DNA of 64,000 nt from the NCBI GenBank assembly GCA_015472025.1, contig BNHL01000001.1, forward strand, positions 3,088,001 to 3,152,000. The letters run 5' to 3'. Made by a program: the position numbers and the translations under genes. The DNA is from Cytophagales bacterium WSM2-2 (GTDB lineage Bacteria > Bacteroidota > Bacteroidia > Cytophagales > Cyclobacteriaceae). Shown here piece after piece: positions 32,822-42,134 of this stretch (the first letter of the stretch is position 1; each line of letters opens with the position of its first letter). The notes under the pieces are model-generated. The model saw only the letters and a list, made by a program, of their open reading frames with translations. It ran no database searches and was not told the DNA's origin.

Positions 32822-33565
32822 ATGACCCCCCGACCCTTAATCCTGGCTCTTAGCCTGATAGCGGCCATTTCCAACGCTCAAGTCAGTGCAATTAAAAGCC
32901 GGTCTTCCGCTAATTCGAGATCGGACAGGAGGGGATATGGTGGCTCTTCTGCCGCTGGCAGCGGTTTTTATTTTTTTGTTGATGCGATCCGATTGTTGAG
33001 TGTTGCTCAAAGCGCCAGGCTTCAGAAATCAGATTCAGTGAGAAGGATGATTTCTTTTGAGGCATTTGCGCAAGGTACGATACAGCCTTCGAGCTATTAT
33101 TTATTCAATCCCCGCATTCGCGGAAACTGGGGTTTGTTCTCTACTGATTTCCGGATGAACTACCTGATTGAAGACAACCATGGCAGCGGTACAAATGATC
33201 TCACCACATACGACTGGCAGGTTTTGCATCTGAATCTGATCACCACGAGGAACGTCACGGCACGTGTCGGTGGTGGCACGTTGTATGAGCGTTTTGGCGA
33301 CAAGCGATCCTTTTTTGAATGGACTTCGGGTTTGTCTATTTTCTCAAATACTCAAACCATTGTTGGCAATATTGAATATCGCGTTGCAAAGGATTACGAA
33401 ACCGGGGCTATACCGCGAAGAGAAATAAACTTCTCATTAGAAAAACAGCTTTTCAGGACAGGGCTCTGGCGCGGCTATGCAACTATTGGCGGAGTCTATC
33501 AGCGTTATTACGAATCTGTTTCTGTCTGGGGATTGCAGGCAGGGCTGGCGATTCGTGTCTTTTGA
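32822..33565 (+). CDS. Exported protein, possibly outer-membrane beta-barrel, unknown
   Basis: About 247 residues from ATG 32822, giving signal peptide MTPRPLILALSLIAAISNAQ; an upstream in-frame ATG at 32771 would put 17 polar residues before it. The mature part has a Ser/Gly-rich segment, then alternating amphipathic strands (FDFRM-like blocks, VLHLNLITTRNVTARVGGG, WTSGLSIFSN, NIEYRVAKDYE) ending in an aromatic FAIRVF-like strand. This suggests a barrel, but no family is recognised. It stands alone downstream of the kinase. Confidence 0.55.
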   Translation: MTPRPLILALSLIAAISNAQVSAIKSRSSANSRSDRRGYGGSSAAGSGFYFFVDAIRLLSVAQSARLQKSDSVRRMISFEAFAQGTIQPSSYYLFNPRIRGNWGLFSTDFRMNYLIEDNHGSGTNDLTTYDWQVLHLNLITTRNVTARVGGGTLYERFGDKRSFFEWTSGLSIFSNTQTIVGNIEYRVAKDYETGAIPRREINFSLEKQLFRTGLWRGYATIGGVYQRYYESVSVWGLQAGLAIRVF

Positions 33566-33578
33566 CGCATTACCAGGA

Positions 33579-34775
33579 TTAGCTTACCCTCTTCATTGCG
33601 AGTGCAGCCACTGTTTCGCCAATTGCTAACGAAGAGGTTGCAGCAGGAGAAGGAGCATTGCAAACATTGATCACATTCTTTTCTTCGAGAATAAGGAAAT
33701 CGTCAACCAGTCCGCCATCGCGACTGCACGCCTGCGCGCGTACACCAGCACCTCCCTCGGTCAAATCACTTTCCTGAATTTCAGGAATCAGTTTTTGCAA
33801 AGCTTTTGTAAATGCGGCTTTTGAAAACGAACGATACATTTCACTCATTCCGGTACGCCAGTATTTGGCTGCCACTTTTTGGAATCCGGGCCACGCCAGC
33901 GATTCAAATAATTCGGAAAGATTGATATCCGATTTTTTATACCCCTCACGCTGAAAAGCGAGCACAGCGTTGGGTCCTGCTTCAACTCCGCCTTTCGCCA
34001 TGCGTGTAAAATGCACTCCAAGGAAGGGGAAGTTTGGATCCGGCACTGGGTAAATCAGATTCCTGACGAGGTACTCTTTCTCCTTTTTCAGTTTATAGTA
34101 TTCTCCTCTGAATGGAATGATCTTCACATTCAGATTCTTTACGGTAAGTCGTGCCACCTTATCAGAATACAAACCGGCACAATTGATAACCAGCTTTGTC
34201 GGATAGTTCGACTTATCAGTAATAACTTCGAGTGAACCCGATTGAGAATGGATGTCAGTTACTTTCTCACCGAGCTTCAACGTGGCTCCGTTTGTCGTGA
34301 GTATCTCTCCATACTTTAAGGATACTTTTGTGTAATCCACGATGCCGGTTTGCGGCACAAAGAAACCTTCGAGTCCGTTGACATGAGGTTCGTACTCCTT
34401 TAACTCCTCTTTCTTAAGTTTCTTGAAACCATCCAGCCCATTTTGTTGCCCCCGGGTGAAAAGATTTTGAAGCAAGGGTAATTCATTTGGCTCAGTGGCA
34501 ACGACAATTTTTCCGCAGAGATCAAAAGGAATTTCATTCTGCCTGCAAAAATCCAGGAGCAAATGATAACCCCGGATGCAGTTAGTCGCTTTTAAACTCC
34601 CTGGTTTGTAGTAAAGTCCCGAGTGAATAACACCACTGTTATTACCCGTCTGATGCCGGGCTAATTCCTTTTCTTTTTCAATCAATAAGATTCGGAGTGC
34701 GGGATTTGACTTTTGAATTTGTAAAGCGGTGGCAAGACCTACAATGCCTCCACCAATGACGGTTACTTCAAACAT
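33579..34775 (-). CDS. lhgO: L-2-hydroxyglutarate oxidase
   Basis: 398 residues. The FAD-binding Rossmann motif VIGGGIVGLATALQ begins at residue 6. Substrate-domain motifs typical of LhgO/YgaF follow: RHQTGNNSGVIHSGLYYKPGS (partly quoted), LYSDKVAR, GEYY, YPVPDPNFPFLGVHFTRM, GPNAVLA and the C-terminal GAGVRAQ..NVCNAPSPAATSSLAIG. It oxidises L-2-hydroxyglutarate to 2-oxoglutarate, passing electrons to the quinone pool in known members. Length is normal. It lies 30 bp downstream of a class II amidotransferase gene on the same strand, but the two have no obvious metabolic link. Confidence 0.93.
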   Translation of the reverse strand: MFEVTVIGGGIVGLATALQIQKSNPALRILLIEKEKELARHQTGNNSGVIHSGLYYKPGSLKATNCIRGYHLLLDFCRQNEIPFDLCGKIVVATEPNELPLLQNLFTRGQQNGLDGFKKLKKEELKEYEPHVNGLEGFFVPQTGIVDYTKVSLKYGEILTTNGATLKLGEKVTDIHSQSGSLEVITDKSNYPTKLVINCAGLYSDKVARLTVKNLNVKIIPFRGEYYKLKKEKEYLVRNLIYPVPDPNFPFLGVHFTRMAKGGVEAGPNAVLAFQREGYKKSDINLSELFESLAWPGFQKVAAKYWRTGMSEMYRSFSKAAFTKALQKLIPEIQESDLTEGGAGVRAQACSRDGGLVDDFLILEEKNVINVCNAPSPAATSSLAIGETVAALAMKRVS

Positions 34776-34805
34776 GTTATCGGATCAGGGACGCAAAAAT
34801 AAAAA

Positions 34806-35660
34806 TTAATCCCGGATAGGCCGGATGCGTACGTTTAAGGTTTGCTCAACAATCACAAAATGATTCGGAGGGATCATCGTCCAGTTAGGATCGTCAGTCA
34901 GTTTTTCGGAAACCACCAACACAGCCTGATCGTCATCTTCCGGGGCTTCCATGCGTGTGACACCGTCTTCCACTACATAGCGACTGCCTTCTGAGTGGTA
35001 AAGAGTTAGTGGCTCTTCTTTGGGATCACTGCAATAGCGCGTGCCCACCAGGAACAAACCATTGGTAACAACCATGTTCAGGTACGCGGGTTCTTTAATG
35101 CCGTGAGCAGCCATCAAACGCTTCAGTTCCCGGAATGTATTCTCAAATGAATCGACCACCGCTTCAGGACTCACAATTTTGTGATTCTTGAATAGTTCAT
35201 TGAGCATGAACGCAAAAATATGCTCTGAATCGGTCTGTCCTTTAATCCAATTGTAAAGTTCATCGGAAAGCGGGTGGCGCAGGTGCCGTTTGATTTTCGT
35301 AAACTCCTCCACGCCTCCGTTGTGTGCCATGAGCATGTTCTTATATTGAAACGGATGGCAATTGCTTTCGCTGACGTCACCCACGCTTGCAGCTCTTACA
35401 TGGGCGATGAGGCAATCGGTCTTGATTTTTGGGGCAATGTTGCGCAGGTTGCGATTGCTCCAGGCCGGGTTGACCGATACAAAAGTGATCGGCTCGAAAT
35501 TGAGTTCAGGTACGTACCAACCGACACCAAAGCCGTCACCATTCAACGGTTCTTCGATTTCACGGGCGTGAATACTCTGGTTAACCAATGAGTTCTTGGG
35601 TTGGTACAGAAGCTTGTCGATAATGATTGGCGTTCCCTTATAAGCCATTAACCTGCACAT
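34806..35660 (-). CDS. Class II glutamine amidotransferase (YafJ/EgtC-like)
   Basis: 284 residues. The N-terminal nucleophile is Cys2 (MCRLMAYKG) after Met removal. Other Ntn-type glutaminase motifs are NGDGFGVGWY, LIAHVRAASVGDVSESNCHPF and AHNGGVEEF. It resembles stand-alone YafJ-type proteins, which have a glutaminase-like domain without a synthetase partner. No ergothioneine genes are nearby, so an EgtC role is not supported. A TATCTTTC element lies about 17 bp upstream (35677-35684, minus strand). Confidence 0.9.
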   Translation of the reverse strand: MCRLMAYKGTPIIIDKLLYQPKNSLVNQSIHAREIEEPLNGDGFGVGWYVPELNFEPITFVSVNPAWSNRNLRNIAPKIKTDCLIAHVRAASVGDVSESNCHPFQYKNMLMAHNGGVEEFTKIKRHLRHPLSDELYNWIKGQTDSEHIFAFMLNELFKNHKIVSPEAVVDSFENTFRELKRLMAAHGIKEPAYLNMVVTNGLFLVGTRYCSDPKEEPLTLYHSEGSRYVVEDGVTRMEAPEDDDQAVLVVSEKLTDDPNWTMIPPNHFVIVEQTLNVRIRPIRD

Positions 35661-35805
35661 AGTAAATGTATTTCAGGAAAGATAATAAAAAGCATACGCA
35701 AGCCGGTTTTAGCGGTGGGATGCGACTGGAAAAATCTTTTTCGTGGCAAATCTTTTGCTATGGTAAAATAGCTGATTTTTAATAGTTTTGAGATGCTGAC
35801 GTTCA

Positions 35806-35813
35806 TACCTTTG
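35806..35813 (+). promoter_or_regulatory. -7 promoter element for yfiR-like/sensor pair
   Basis: TACCTTTG matches TAnnTTTG exactly, 32 bp upstream of the ATG at 35846. TTTG at 35787-35790 could be the -33 box, although the 15-bp spacer is short. Confidence 0.45.
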
Positions 35814-35845
35814 GGTCTGAATGCCTGAAACCCGATGTTACGCCA

Positions 35846-36352
35846 ATGAAGAAAATTGCCTTTCAGTTTGCTTTAATCCCACTTATTTGTCTACCGGCCT
35901 TTAGTCAAACCCAAAGTTTCGATACACACTCTTTATTCATGTACAGCTTCACGAGGTTCATCCAATGGCCTCCGGAAGAAAGCACAGGTGACTTTGAGAT
36001 TGTGGTTTTAGGCGATTCGCCTATAATAACTGTGCTTAAAGGCATGTCCGAGAAGAAGAAAGCAGGTACCCGGACTATAAAAGTCACTAAGATCGCTGCA
36101 ATAACCGACTTTAAAGGGGGCCACATTCTGTATGTTCCAATCGATTGGTCGGCCAAATTTTCGGAGGTTGCGGCCAAAGTAGGAGATGCACCGGTTCTTC
36201 TTGTAACAGAAAAAGCCACGGGCGCTAATCGCGGCTGTGTAAATTTTATTAATAAAGACGGACGACTCGCTTTTGAAATCAATCAGGAGCAATTTGCCAA
36301 ACATAAACTTAAAGCAGCGAGCGAACTCATGCGTCTGGCCGTTACCAACTAA
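35846..36352 (+). CDS. YfiR/DUF4154 family periplasmic protein
   Basis: 168 residues with a signal peptide ending AFSQ. The mature domain shows the DUF4154 pattern: HSLFMYSFTRFIQWPPE, FEIVVLGDSPI, GHILYVPIDWS, PVLLVTEKATGA and GCVNFINKDGRLAFEINQ. In Pseudomonas, YfiR is a periplasmic regulator that restrains the membrane cyclase YfiN. Here the next gene, 17 bp downstream, encodes a HAMP-GAF-PAS membrane sensor without a cyclase, so it may regulate that sensor instead (inference). Confidence 0.88.
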   Translation: MKKIAFQFALIPLICLPAFSQTQSFDTHSLFMYSFTRFIQWPPEESTGDFEIVVLGDSPIITVLKGMSEKKKAGTRTIKVTKIAAITDFKGGHILYVPIDWSAKFSEVAAKVGDAPVLLVTEKATGANRGCVNFINKDGRLAFEINQEQFAKHKLKAASELMRLAVTN

Positions 36353-36369
36353 TTTTTGAACTTACCCCT

Positions 36370-38355
36370 ATGGAAAAAAATAAAAAGTCGTGGCTAAATA
36401 TTCGATTGAAAATCGGTAATAAAATATTTGGCGGTTTCACTATTCTGATTGTTTTATTCGCCATCAATGCACTTATCATCTTCATCACTGTCAATACGAT
36501 TGACAAGCAGGTGGCCATGTCATCGCAAGTTGTCAACCCTTCCAAAGATGCAGTGAATGAGCTGGTTACGTTGGTGCACCGCTCAAGGATGCTGAGTGCC
36601 AACTGGGTTTTTATGCAGGTGAATGAAGAAGATAAAACTGCTTTGCGCGAAATCATTGCTCACGAATACCCTTCCCTGAAAGAGCGAATTACAAAATTGA
36701 TGGTGAATTGGGATGCTGACAGCACCTCGTCCACTTTTAAGAAAGACAGTTCGCAACGCGTCTTAATGAACAAAGCATTGGGGAAGTATGATTCACTTTT
36801 AAAAAACGCGACAGATAATATTGTTAATACCCTTAAAAGTTTCGATGACTACGAAGACTCCGCGACCAAGCTGCTCGCCGGTGACTTCATCGATCAGGTG
36901 GTAATCCCAGAGTCAAATAAGATCATTAATATTCTTCTGGCTATTAAGAAAAAGCAAGAGTTGATAGCTGAAAGCTCCACCAATACACTCGTTGCCTCTA
37001 CAGGGCGATTGCGAACAATAACAATTGTGCTCGGCTTTGCGATCATAGGTATTGGATTTCTAAGTGCCTACCTGCTTGTCCGGACGATTACACGACCTAT
37101 TAACTATATTAAAGATGTGGTCGTTAAGCTGGGTAAGGGTGAATTAGTGGATGATAAGAGGACCAAGTTTGCGAATGATGAAATTGGCGAGATGGCAGTA
37201 GCTACGGACAGTCTTGTGAATGGACTAAAAGCGACAACTGTTTTTGCTGAGAATATAGGAAACGGGAAGTATGATTCAGACTTTACTCCGTTGAGTGATC
37301 ATGATGTGCTTGGCAATGCTTTGTTGAACATGCGTGGAAATCTGGCACGGGTGGCAGAAGAAGACAAAAAGCGCAATTGGACTACCGAGGGGATGGCTAA
37401 GTTTGGCGAAATTTTAAGAAGCAACAACAGTGACCTGGAGAAACTCACGGATGAGATCATCGGTAGCCTTGTAAAATACCTGAAAGCAAACCAAGGTGCC
37501 CTGTACATTGTTGATGACACTAATGATACAGACGAAAAAACCATGTCCATGGCGTCTTGCTATGCGTGGGATAAGAAGAAGTACGTGAACCAGAAAGTGC
37601 ATATGGGCGAAGGCCTTACTGGTCAATCATGGCAGGAAGGTGATGTTATTTATCTCACCGACATTCCCTCAAATTATATCCGGATCACTTCCGGCTTAGG
37701 AGACGCTAATCCGAATGCAATTCTAATCGTGCCATTGAAAGTGAATGACCAGATTTTTGGAGTAGTAGAGCTAGCTTCATTTGGGTCGATCAAAGATTTT
37801 GAAATTGATTTTGTGAAGCGGATCGCGGAAAGTATTGCCTCAACAATTTCATCAGTGAAAGTGAATGCGAGAACGCAGCGATTGCTGGGCGAGTCACAGC
37901 AAATGACGGAGGAGATGCGTGCGCAGGAAGAAGAGATGCGTCAGAATATGGAAGAGCTTCAGGCTACCCAGGAAGAGATGCAACGCTCACAGTTGGAATC
38001 AGCTTCGGTGCTTGAAGTGATGAATAACAGCACTGCGATGATTGACTATGACTCGGAAGGAAATATCATCAATGCCAACATGAACTCCTTACGGTTGTTC
38101 GGTTATTCGTTGGAGGAAATTAAAGGTGAGCACCATAAGATTTTCGTACAACGTGAAGAGCGTGCTACGGAGGCGTATCGGAAGTTCTGGAAGGAACTGG
38201 CATCAGGTAAATCCCAACGAGGTGAGTATAAACTGTCTACCAAGACCGGAAAAGATATTTGGGTCTACGCGCAATACAGCCCTATCCTGAATCGGGAAGG
38301 CGCTGTAATGAAGATTACAGAGATCATATTCGACATAACGAAGTTCAAGAGTTAA
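36370..38355 (+). CDS. Membrane sensor HAMP-GAF-coiled coil-PAS, no output domain
   Basis: 661 residues. TM1 lies about 18-40, a four-helix periplasmic region about 41-212, TM2 about 215-238 and HAMP about 240-290. The module IGNGKYDSDFTPLSDHDVLGNALLNMRGNL shared with the two sensors at 29-32.7 kb follows (partly quoted), then GAF about 345-495. A Met/Glu/Gln-rich coiled coil (MTEEMRAQEEEMRQNMEELQ) lies about 500-540, and PAS about 545-655. The protein stops after PAS, with no kinase or cyclase. Likely co-transcribed with the YfiR-like gene. A strong terminator follows at 38375. Confidence 0.85.
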   Translation: MEKNKKSWLNIRLKIGNKIFGGFTILIVLFAINALIIFITVNTIDKQVAMSSQVVNPSKDAVNELVTLVHRSRMLSANWVFMQVNEEDKTALREIIAHEYPSLKERITKLMVNWDADSTSSTFKKDSSQRVLMNKALGKYDSLLKNATDNIVNTLKSFDDYEDSATKLLAGDFIDQVVIPESNKIINILLAIKKKQELIAESSTNTLVASTGRLRTITIVLGFAIIGIGFLSAYLLVRTITRPINYIKDVVVKLGKGELVDDKRTKFANDEIGEMAVATDSLVNGLKATTVFAENIGNGKYDSDFTPLSDHDVLGNALLNMRGNLARVAEEDKKRNWTTEGMAKFGEILRSNNSDLEKLTDEIIGSLVKYLKANQGALYIVDDTNDTDEKTMSMASCYAWDKKKYVNQKVHMGEGLTGQSWQEGDVIYLTDIPSNYIRITSGLGDANPNAILIVPLKVNDQIFGVVELASFGSIKDFEIDFVKRIAESIASTISSVKVNARTQRLLGESQQMTEEMRAQEEEMRQNMEELQATQEEMQRSQLESASVLEVMNNSTAMIDYDSEGNIINANMNSLRLFGYSLEEIKGEHHKIFVQREERATEAYRKFWKELASGKSQRGEYKLSTKTGKDIWVYAQYSPILNREGAVMKITEIIFDITKFKS

Positions 38356-38374
38356 GCACTAAGCTAAGTAAAAC

Positions 38375-38403
38375 AAAAAAACCCTCCGCCTGAGGGTTTT
38401 TTT
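38375..38403. terminator. Rho-independent terminator after sensor gene
   Basis: ACCCTC (38381-38386) pairs with GAGGGT (38392-38397) around a 5-nt loop, preceded by an A-run and followed by seven T in all. The symmetrical A/T flanks allow it to act in both directions. Confidence 0.88.
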
Positions 38404-38524
38404 GTTACCTAAACCTAAACCTATGAGAGAATTACTCTACATCGAATACCAACGGAGGATCAGTTTTAGGGTTACAAAAAATTATGGATTGGCTGATTTC
38501 TTTTGTTAAAGGATGTTAAATCCC

Positions 38525-39145
38525 TCACTTTTTCAGTTTAGCGGCAAACTGCTTTTTGAATTTCTCCACTTTCGGACGAATCACATACTGGCAGTATCCC
38601 TCATTAGGATTTAGTGCATAGTAGTTCTGGTGGTAATCTTCAGCCGAATAGAAATTAATTAACGGGCTTATTTCCGTCACGATGGGGTTCTTATAAACGT
38701 GTGACGCCTCCAGTTGTTTTTTATATTGTTCAGCTATCTTCTTTTGTTCATCATCGGTATAAAATACGGCTGAGCGGTATTGAGTTCCTTCATCTGCCCC
38801 CTGGCGGTTGAGTGTTGTTGGGTCATGCGTATTCCAGAAGACCTCCAGTAACTCCTCGAAAGAAACTTTTTTCGGATCATAAGTAATTTGAGTAACCTCA
38901 GCATGACCGGTGAGCCCGGTGCACACCTCCCGGTAACTGGGATTCTTGACTTTCCCACCGGAGTAGCCAGACACCACTTTACTCACGCCTTGCACATTTA
39001 AAAATACGGCTTCGGTACACCAGAAGCACCCGGCACCAAATGTGGCCGTCTTCAATTCGCTTGCATCCATTGTTGATTTTTTTTGAGCAACACCCGTTAA
39101 TGCCGAGATCGACAAAACGACTGCCAGAACGGTTAGTTTTTTCAT
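38525..39145 (-). CDS. msrA: Peptide-methionine (S)-S-oxide reductase MsrA, exported
   Basis: 206 residues. An N-terminal signal (MKKLTVLAVVLSISALTGVAQ) precedes the MsrA domain with catalytic Cys40 in FGAGCFWCTEA. Other family motifs are VVSGYSGG, YREVCTGLTGHAEVTQI, FWNTHDPTTLNRQGADEGTQYRS (partly quoted), and YHQNYYALNP. It reduces methionine-S-sulfoxide, here in the periplasm. No MsrB domain is fused. Separate gene with a convergent terminator on its 3' side. Confidence 0.95.
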   Translation of the reverse strand: MKKLTVLAVVLSISALTGVAQKKSTMDASELKTATFGAGCFWCTEAVFLNVQGVSKVVSGYSGGKVKNPSYREVCTGLTGHAEVTQITYDPKKVSFEELLEVFWNTHDPTTLNRQGADEGTQYRSAVFYTDDEQKKIAEQYKKQLEASHVYKNPIVTEISPLINFYSAEDYHQNYYALNPNEGYCQYVIRPKVEKFKKQFAAKLKK

Positions 39146-39223
39146 AGAACAAATTAGTAAGGCTATCTACACAAAAAAAGTTCTATCAGATGTTCGGTAA
39201 TTGTCGCCAGCGGAACAAATCAC

Positions 39224-40342
39224 TCAATATTGGGCATAAAATGATTTGAGTTGCTGCCCAAGGTTGCTCCGAAGGTTACTCATCGACTGGCTATAGAGAT
39301 TTTTCACGTCTTGCTCAGTTGGAGAGACCTCCTTGCGCTGAACCAGTGAAGGAGCACTGCCTCCAAGAGCCCGACCATCTCCGCTAAATGTCGCCCAGTC
39401 GTAATTCCAATCTGACCCACCATTGACTTGTAGTTGTTGAAGGGTACTGTTATTTGCCGCATCGGTGATAGTCACGTTCGCGGTGCTATTGGCTGAGAGG
39501 CGCTTCGTATAAAAGGTGACTTTGGCTTTCACCGTTTCCATTACGTCTTTTGGCTTCCCATCCGGTCCCTTTGTTTCGCCTACCTTAATTTGTTTCGTTT
39601 GTTCCTCGCTACGCGATGAAACGGTAGGTCTGAAATCCTGTTGATAGCCATTGAAAATGATCCTGAGGTACTGCTGTGGAGGTACGGTGTCTTTTTGGGC
39701 AATTGGTTTGAATGAAAGGAACAAACGCCCAAGGGAGCTAACTACCGGTTGAAACGTTCCATAGTTCACATTGGAGTTGTTGATCTCCTCAAAAGCAACC
39801 CGCAACGTTGCATTGAACTCAGCCTGCGTCATCATTTCTATCGACTCCCGATACCCCTGCTTGTAGTCATTCGCTTCTTTAAAATCAAAGTATGCGCTCT
39901 TATAATCGGGGCGAGTGGCCTTCATCATGAAGTTCACACCCTCATTGTAAACTTCTTCTGCTGCTTTTTCTTTCGCATCTGCTAATTCCTTAAAACGCGT
40001 TTGAGGATTGGTGATCAATTTCATTGCTCCGAGCGAAGTCTTGATCTGGTCATTCAGGAAATTAATTTTCCCATAACCGTCTACCGCATTTCTCCACTTC
40101 CTGGGGTCATCTGCCTTAATACCATTTTGAATTCCTGTTTCAATAAACTCAACTGCCAGAGGGTAGGCTGTTGTAAGTACTTCCGTAGCTTTTTTGTTAG
40201 TAGGGCTTTCACGAAGACGTTTTGTTGATTCCAGGACTGCTTCGTAATAAGCACCGTGCTTAAGAGCCGCTTTGCCGGAGGTACAGGCTTCAATAATAAC
40301 CACTGCCAGCATAAGCAGCAGAACAATTCTAAGGTTTTTCAT
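39224..40342 (-). CDS. Lipoprotein of unknown function
   Basis: 372 residues with lipobox IEAC after MKNLRIVLLLMLAVV. The N-terminal third is helical and TPR-like (KHGAYYEAVLESTKRLRESPTNKKATEVL), the middle has a long helix with RFKELADAKEKAAEEVYNEG, and the C-terminal part is beta-rich (VTFYTKRLSANSTANVTITDA). I do not recognise the family. It looks like an outer-membrane-attached protein with a repeat-type N-terminus. Single gene, 78 bp upstream of msrA on the same strand. Confidence 0.65.
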   Translation of the reverse strand: MKNLRIVLLLMLAVVIIEACTSGKAALKHGAYYEAVLESTKRLRESPTNKKATEVLTTAYPLAVEFIETGIQNGIKADDPRKWRNAVDGYGKINFLNDQIKTSLGAMKLITNPQTRFKELADAKEKAAEEVYNEGVNFMMKATRPDYKSAYFDFKEANDYKQGYRESIEMMTQAEFNATLRVAFEEINNSNVNYGTFQPVVSSLGRLFLSFKPIAQKDTVPPQQYLRIIFNGYQQDFRPTVSSRSEEQTKQIKVGETKGPDGKPKDVMETVKAKVTFYTKRLSANSTANVTITDAANNSTLQQLQVNGGSDWNYDWATFSGDGRALGGSAPSLVQRKEVSPTEQDVKNLYSQSMSNLRSNLGQQLKSFYAQY

Positions 40343-40456
40343 GGGTTGGTCTCGAGGGTTTGGGCCTCAAGATAAACATGGAAATTGAAGTAAAAAAGAT
40401 AGACCGGAATCCGCTAGCGATCCCGGAATTAATCAGATAAATATCCTATCAAGGAA

Positions 40457-41665
40457 TTATTTAATGCCAAATAGATCAATTAGCACGTCATCGAGCAAGT
40501 TTCGCCAGTTGCCCCAGCTGTGGCCTTCGTTTACTTCGCGATAGTGGTATTCGCAGCTGCTTGCTTCCAGGATATCTTTCATTTTACGGCTTTCCTTGCT
40601 GGTGTCGTTGATGAGACCCGAGGTCATTGATATCTTCATCTTTGGAGTAGAAGGATTGGAGCACAATTGATAAATCTGCGGTTTGGTCCAAAAGGCAGGC
40701 GACTGGATGCCGGCCATACCGAATACATCAGGCCGTGTAAATGCGAAATAGGTAGAAGTAAGTCCACCCATAGAAGTGCCCAGGATGGCGCGCTGCGAAC
40801 TTTCGGAGGCGAGTGGATAATCTTTTTCTACTTGTGGAATTAGCTCCTTGACAAAAAAATCTAGGTAGTCGCTGTTCATGGCGAGTTCTTTCATGCGTTT
40901 GTTGACTGAGCGATTAATGGGCTCGCGGTGGTCGATGAAAATACCTATTATAGGTTTGATTTTTTTCTCGGCAATGAGATTGTCCAACACGGTCGACATG
41001 TTCCCGAGTTTTGGATGAAGATATTCATAGCCATCAGTAACATAAATCGCAGGGAGTTTTCCCAATTTCTCGTAGCCGTTGGGCAAATAAACACTGTATG
41101 TGATTTGATACCCGAGAATTTTGCTGCTGAAGAGGATGTCTTGCTTTATCGTTCCATGAGGAAAGTCATTGTGTGTTGCTAATTCCTGACTTTCTTTCCA
41201 GGAGGGCATACGCAGTTCAGAATTTGGACTGCCTCCACCAACGCCACTCCATTGCTGGTACTGATTCTCGGGATCAAGAATATAGTTGTTGCCATCGAGG
41301 ATGAGCTTATAATCGAGCCTTGCATCTTTTGCAAATGAAGTCTTAAGAATCCAGATGCGGGTGTTGGGAATCAAAACTCCTGTGTTCTTAAAGTTCTTGT
41401 CATAACCCCACCCGTTAAAATCGCCAACCCAGGAGACGGTTTTTGCATCACCTTGATAGAGGAACGCTACCGAGTCCTCTACGATAAGAGGGATTTGATT
41501 TTGTTTGCTAAGGTCGCTCCACCATTTGTTGATTTCAGTATTCCGTTGAGCAGAATCTGCAATTGCCGCCACTTCATTCAGCTTATTCAACGTGGACTTG
41601 AACAGCGAATAGTCCTGACCGGCAACACGGAACGATATCAGGAGAAATGCAACAAGAAATTTCAT
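40457..41665 (-). CDS. Exported enterochelin-esterase-like hydrolase
   Basis: 402 residues with signal peptide ending VAGQ. Residues about 60-135 form an E-set/CBM48-like domain (VSWVGDFNGWGYDKNF). The alpha/beta hydrolase domain follows, with LPAIYVTDGYEYL, nucleophile Ser298 in LGTSMGG and His382 in NEGHSWGNW. This matches Fes/IroE-type or feruloyl-esterase-like proteins. The E-set and a position beside a starch locus could suggest a carbohydrate ester substrate, but that is conjecture. The VOC gene lies 20 bp upstream on the same strand. Confidence 0.85.
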   Translation of the reverse strand: MKFLVAFLLISFRVAGQDYSLFKSTLNKLNEVAAIADSAQRNTEINKWWSDLSKQNQIPLIVEDSVAFLYQGDAKTVSWVGDFNGWGYDKNFKNTGVLIPNTRIWILKTSFAKDARLDYKLILDGNNYILDPENQYQQWSGVGGGSPNSELRMPSWKESQELATHNDFPHGTIKQDILFSSKILGYQITYSVYLPNGYEKLGKLPAIYVTDGYEYLHPKLGNMSTVLDNLIAEKKIKPIIGIFIDHREPINRSVNKRMKELAMNSDYLDFFVKELIPQVEKDYPLASESSQRAILGTSMGGLTSTYFAFTRPDVFGMAGIQSPAFWTKPQIYQLCSNPSTPKMKISMTSGLINDTSKESRKMKDILEASSCEYHYREVNEGHSWGNWRNLLDDVLIDLFGIK

Positions 41666-41685
41666 AGCAAAATTGTTTCAGAATA

Positions 41686-42072
41686 TTAAGCAGGAATAGA
41701 ATGCAGTGCAATCCGGTTTCCTTCAGTATCCAGGAACATCGCCATGTAGCCATATTCCAGACTGATTTGGGTTTTTGGAACCATTATTTTTCCGCCGGCC
41801 TTTTCTACACGGTTCAGCACGATCTGAACGTCTGGGTTGCCATTAAGGTAAACTAGCGGGCCGTCAGTAGTTGAGGGTTTGTAAAAATCCTTGTTGAAAA
41901 CTAACGCACCGCCAACACCCATCATGTCTTCCAGTGGGAACATCCGCATCTTGATTTGAGGTGTGTCCATCGGCACCATTTTTATTTCGAAAATGGCTTC
42001 ATAGAATTTTTGTGCACGATCCAAGTCCTGCGTAGGGATTTCGAACCAACTGATAGCATTTTTGAATGTCAT
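41686..42072 (-). CDS. VOC family (glyoxalase/bleomycin-resistance fold) protein
   Basis: 128 residues with two VOC beta-alpha-beta-beta-beta modules: ISWFEIPTQDLDRAQKFYEAIF at the start, GGALVFN at mid-protein, VEKAGGKIMVPKTQIS and YMAMFLDTEGNRIALHS at the end. Putative metal ligands are limited, so an enzyme activity cannot be assigned. It lies between the esterase and the sugar-transporter gene, all on the minus strand. Confidence 0.9.
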   Translation of the reverse strand: MTFKNAISWFEIPTQDLDRAQKFYEAIFEIKMVPMDTPQIKMRMFPLEDMMGVGGALVFNKDFYKPSTTDGPLVYLNGNPDVQIVLNRVEKAGGKIMVPKTQISLEYGYMAMFLDTEGNRIALHSIPA

Positions 42073-42134
42073 GATGTTTAGAGATAGTCATTAAAGGTAC
42101 TTACTTCAAATGAATCACTCAATTAACATCGGAT

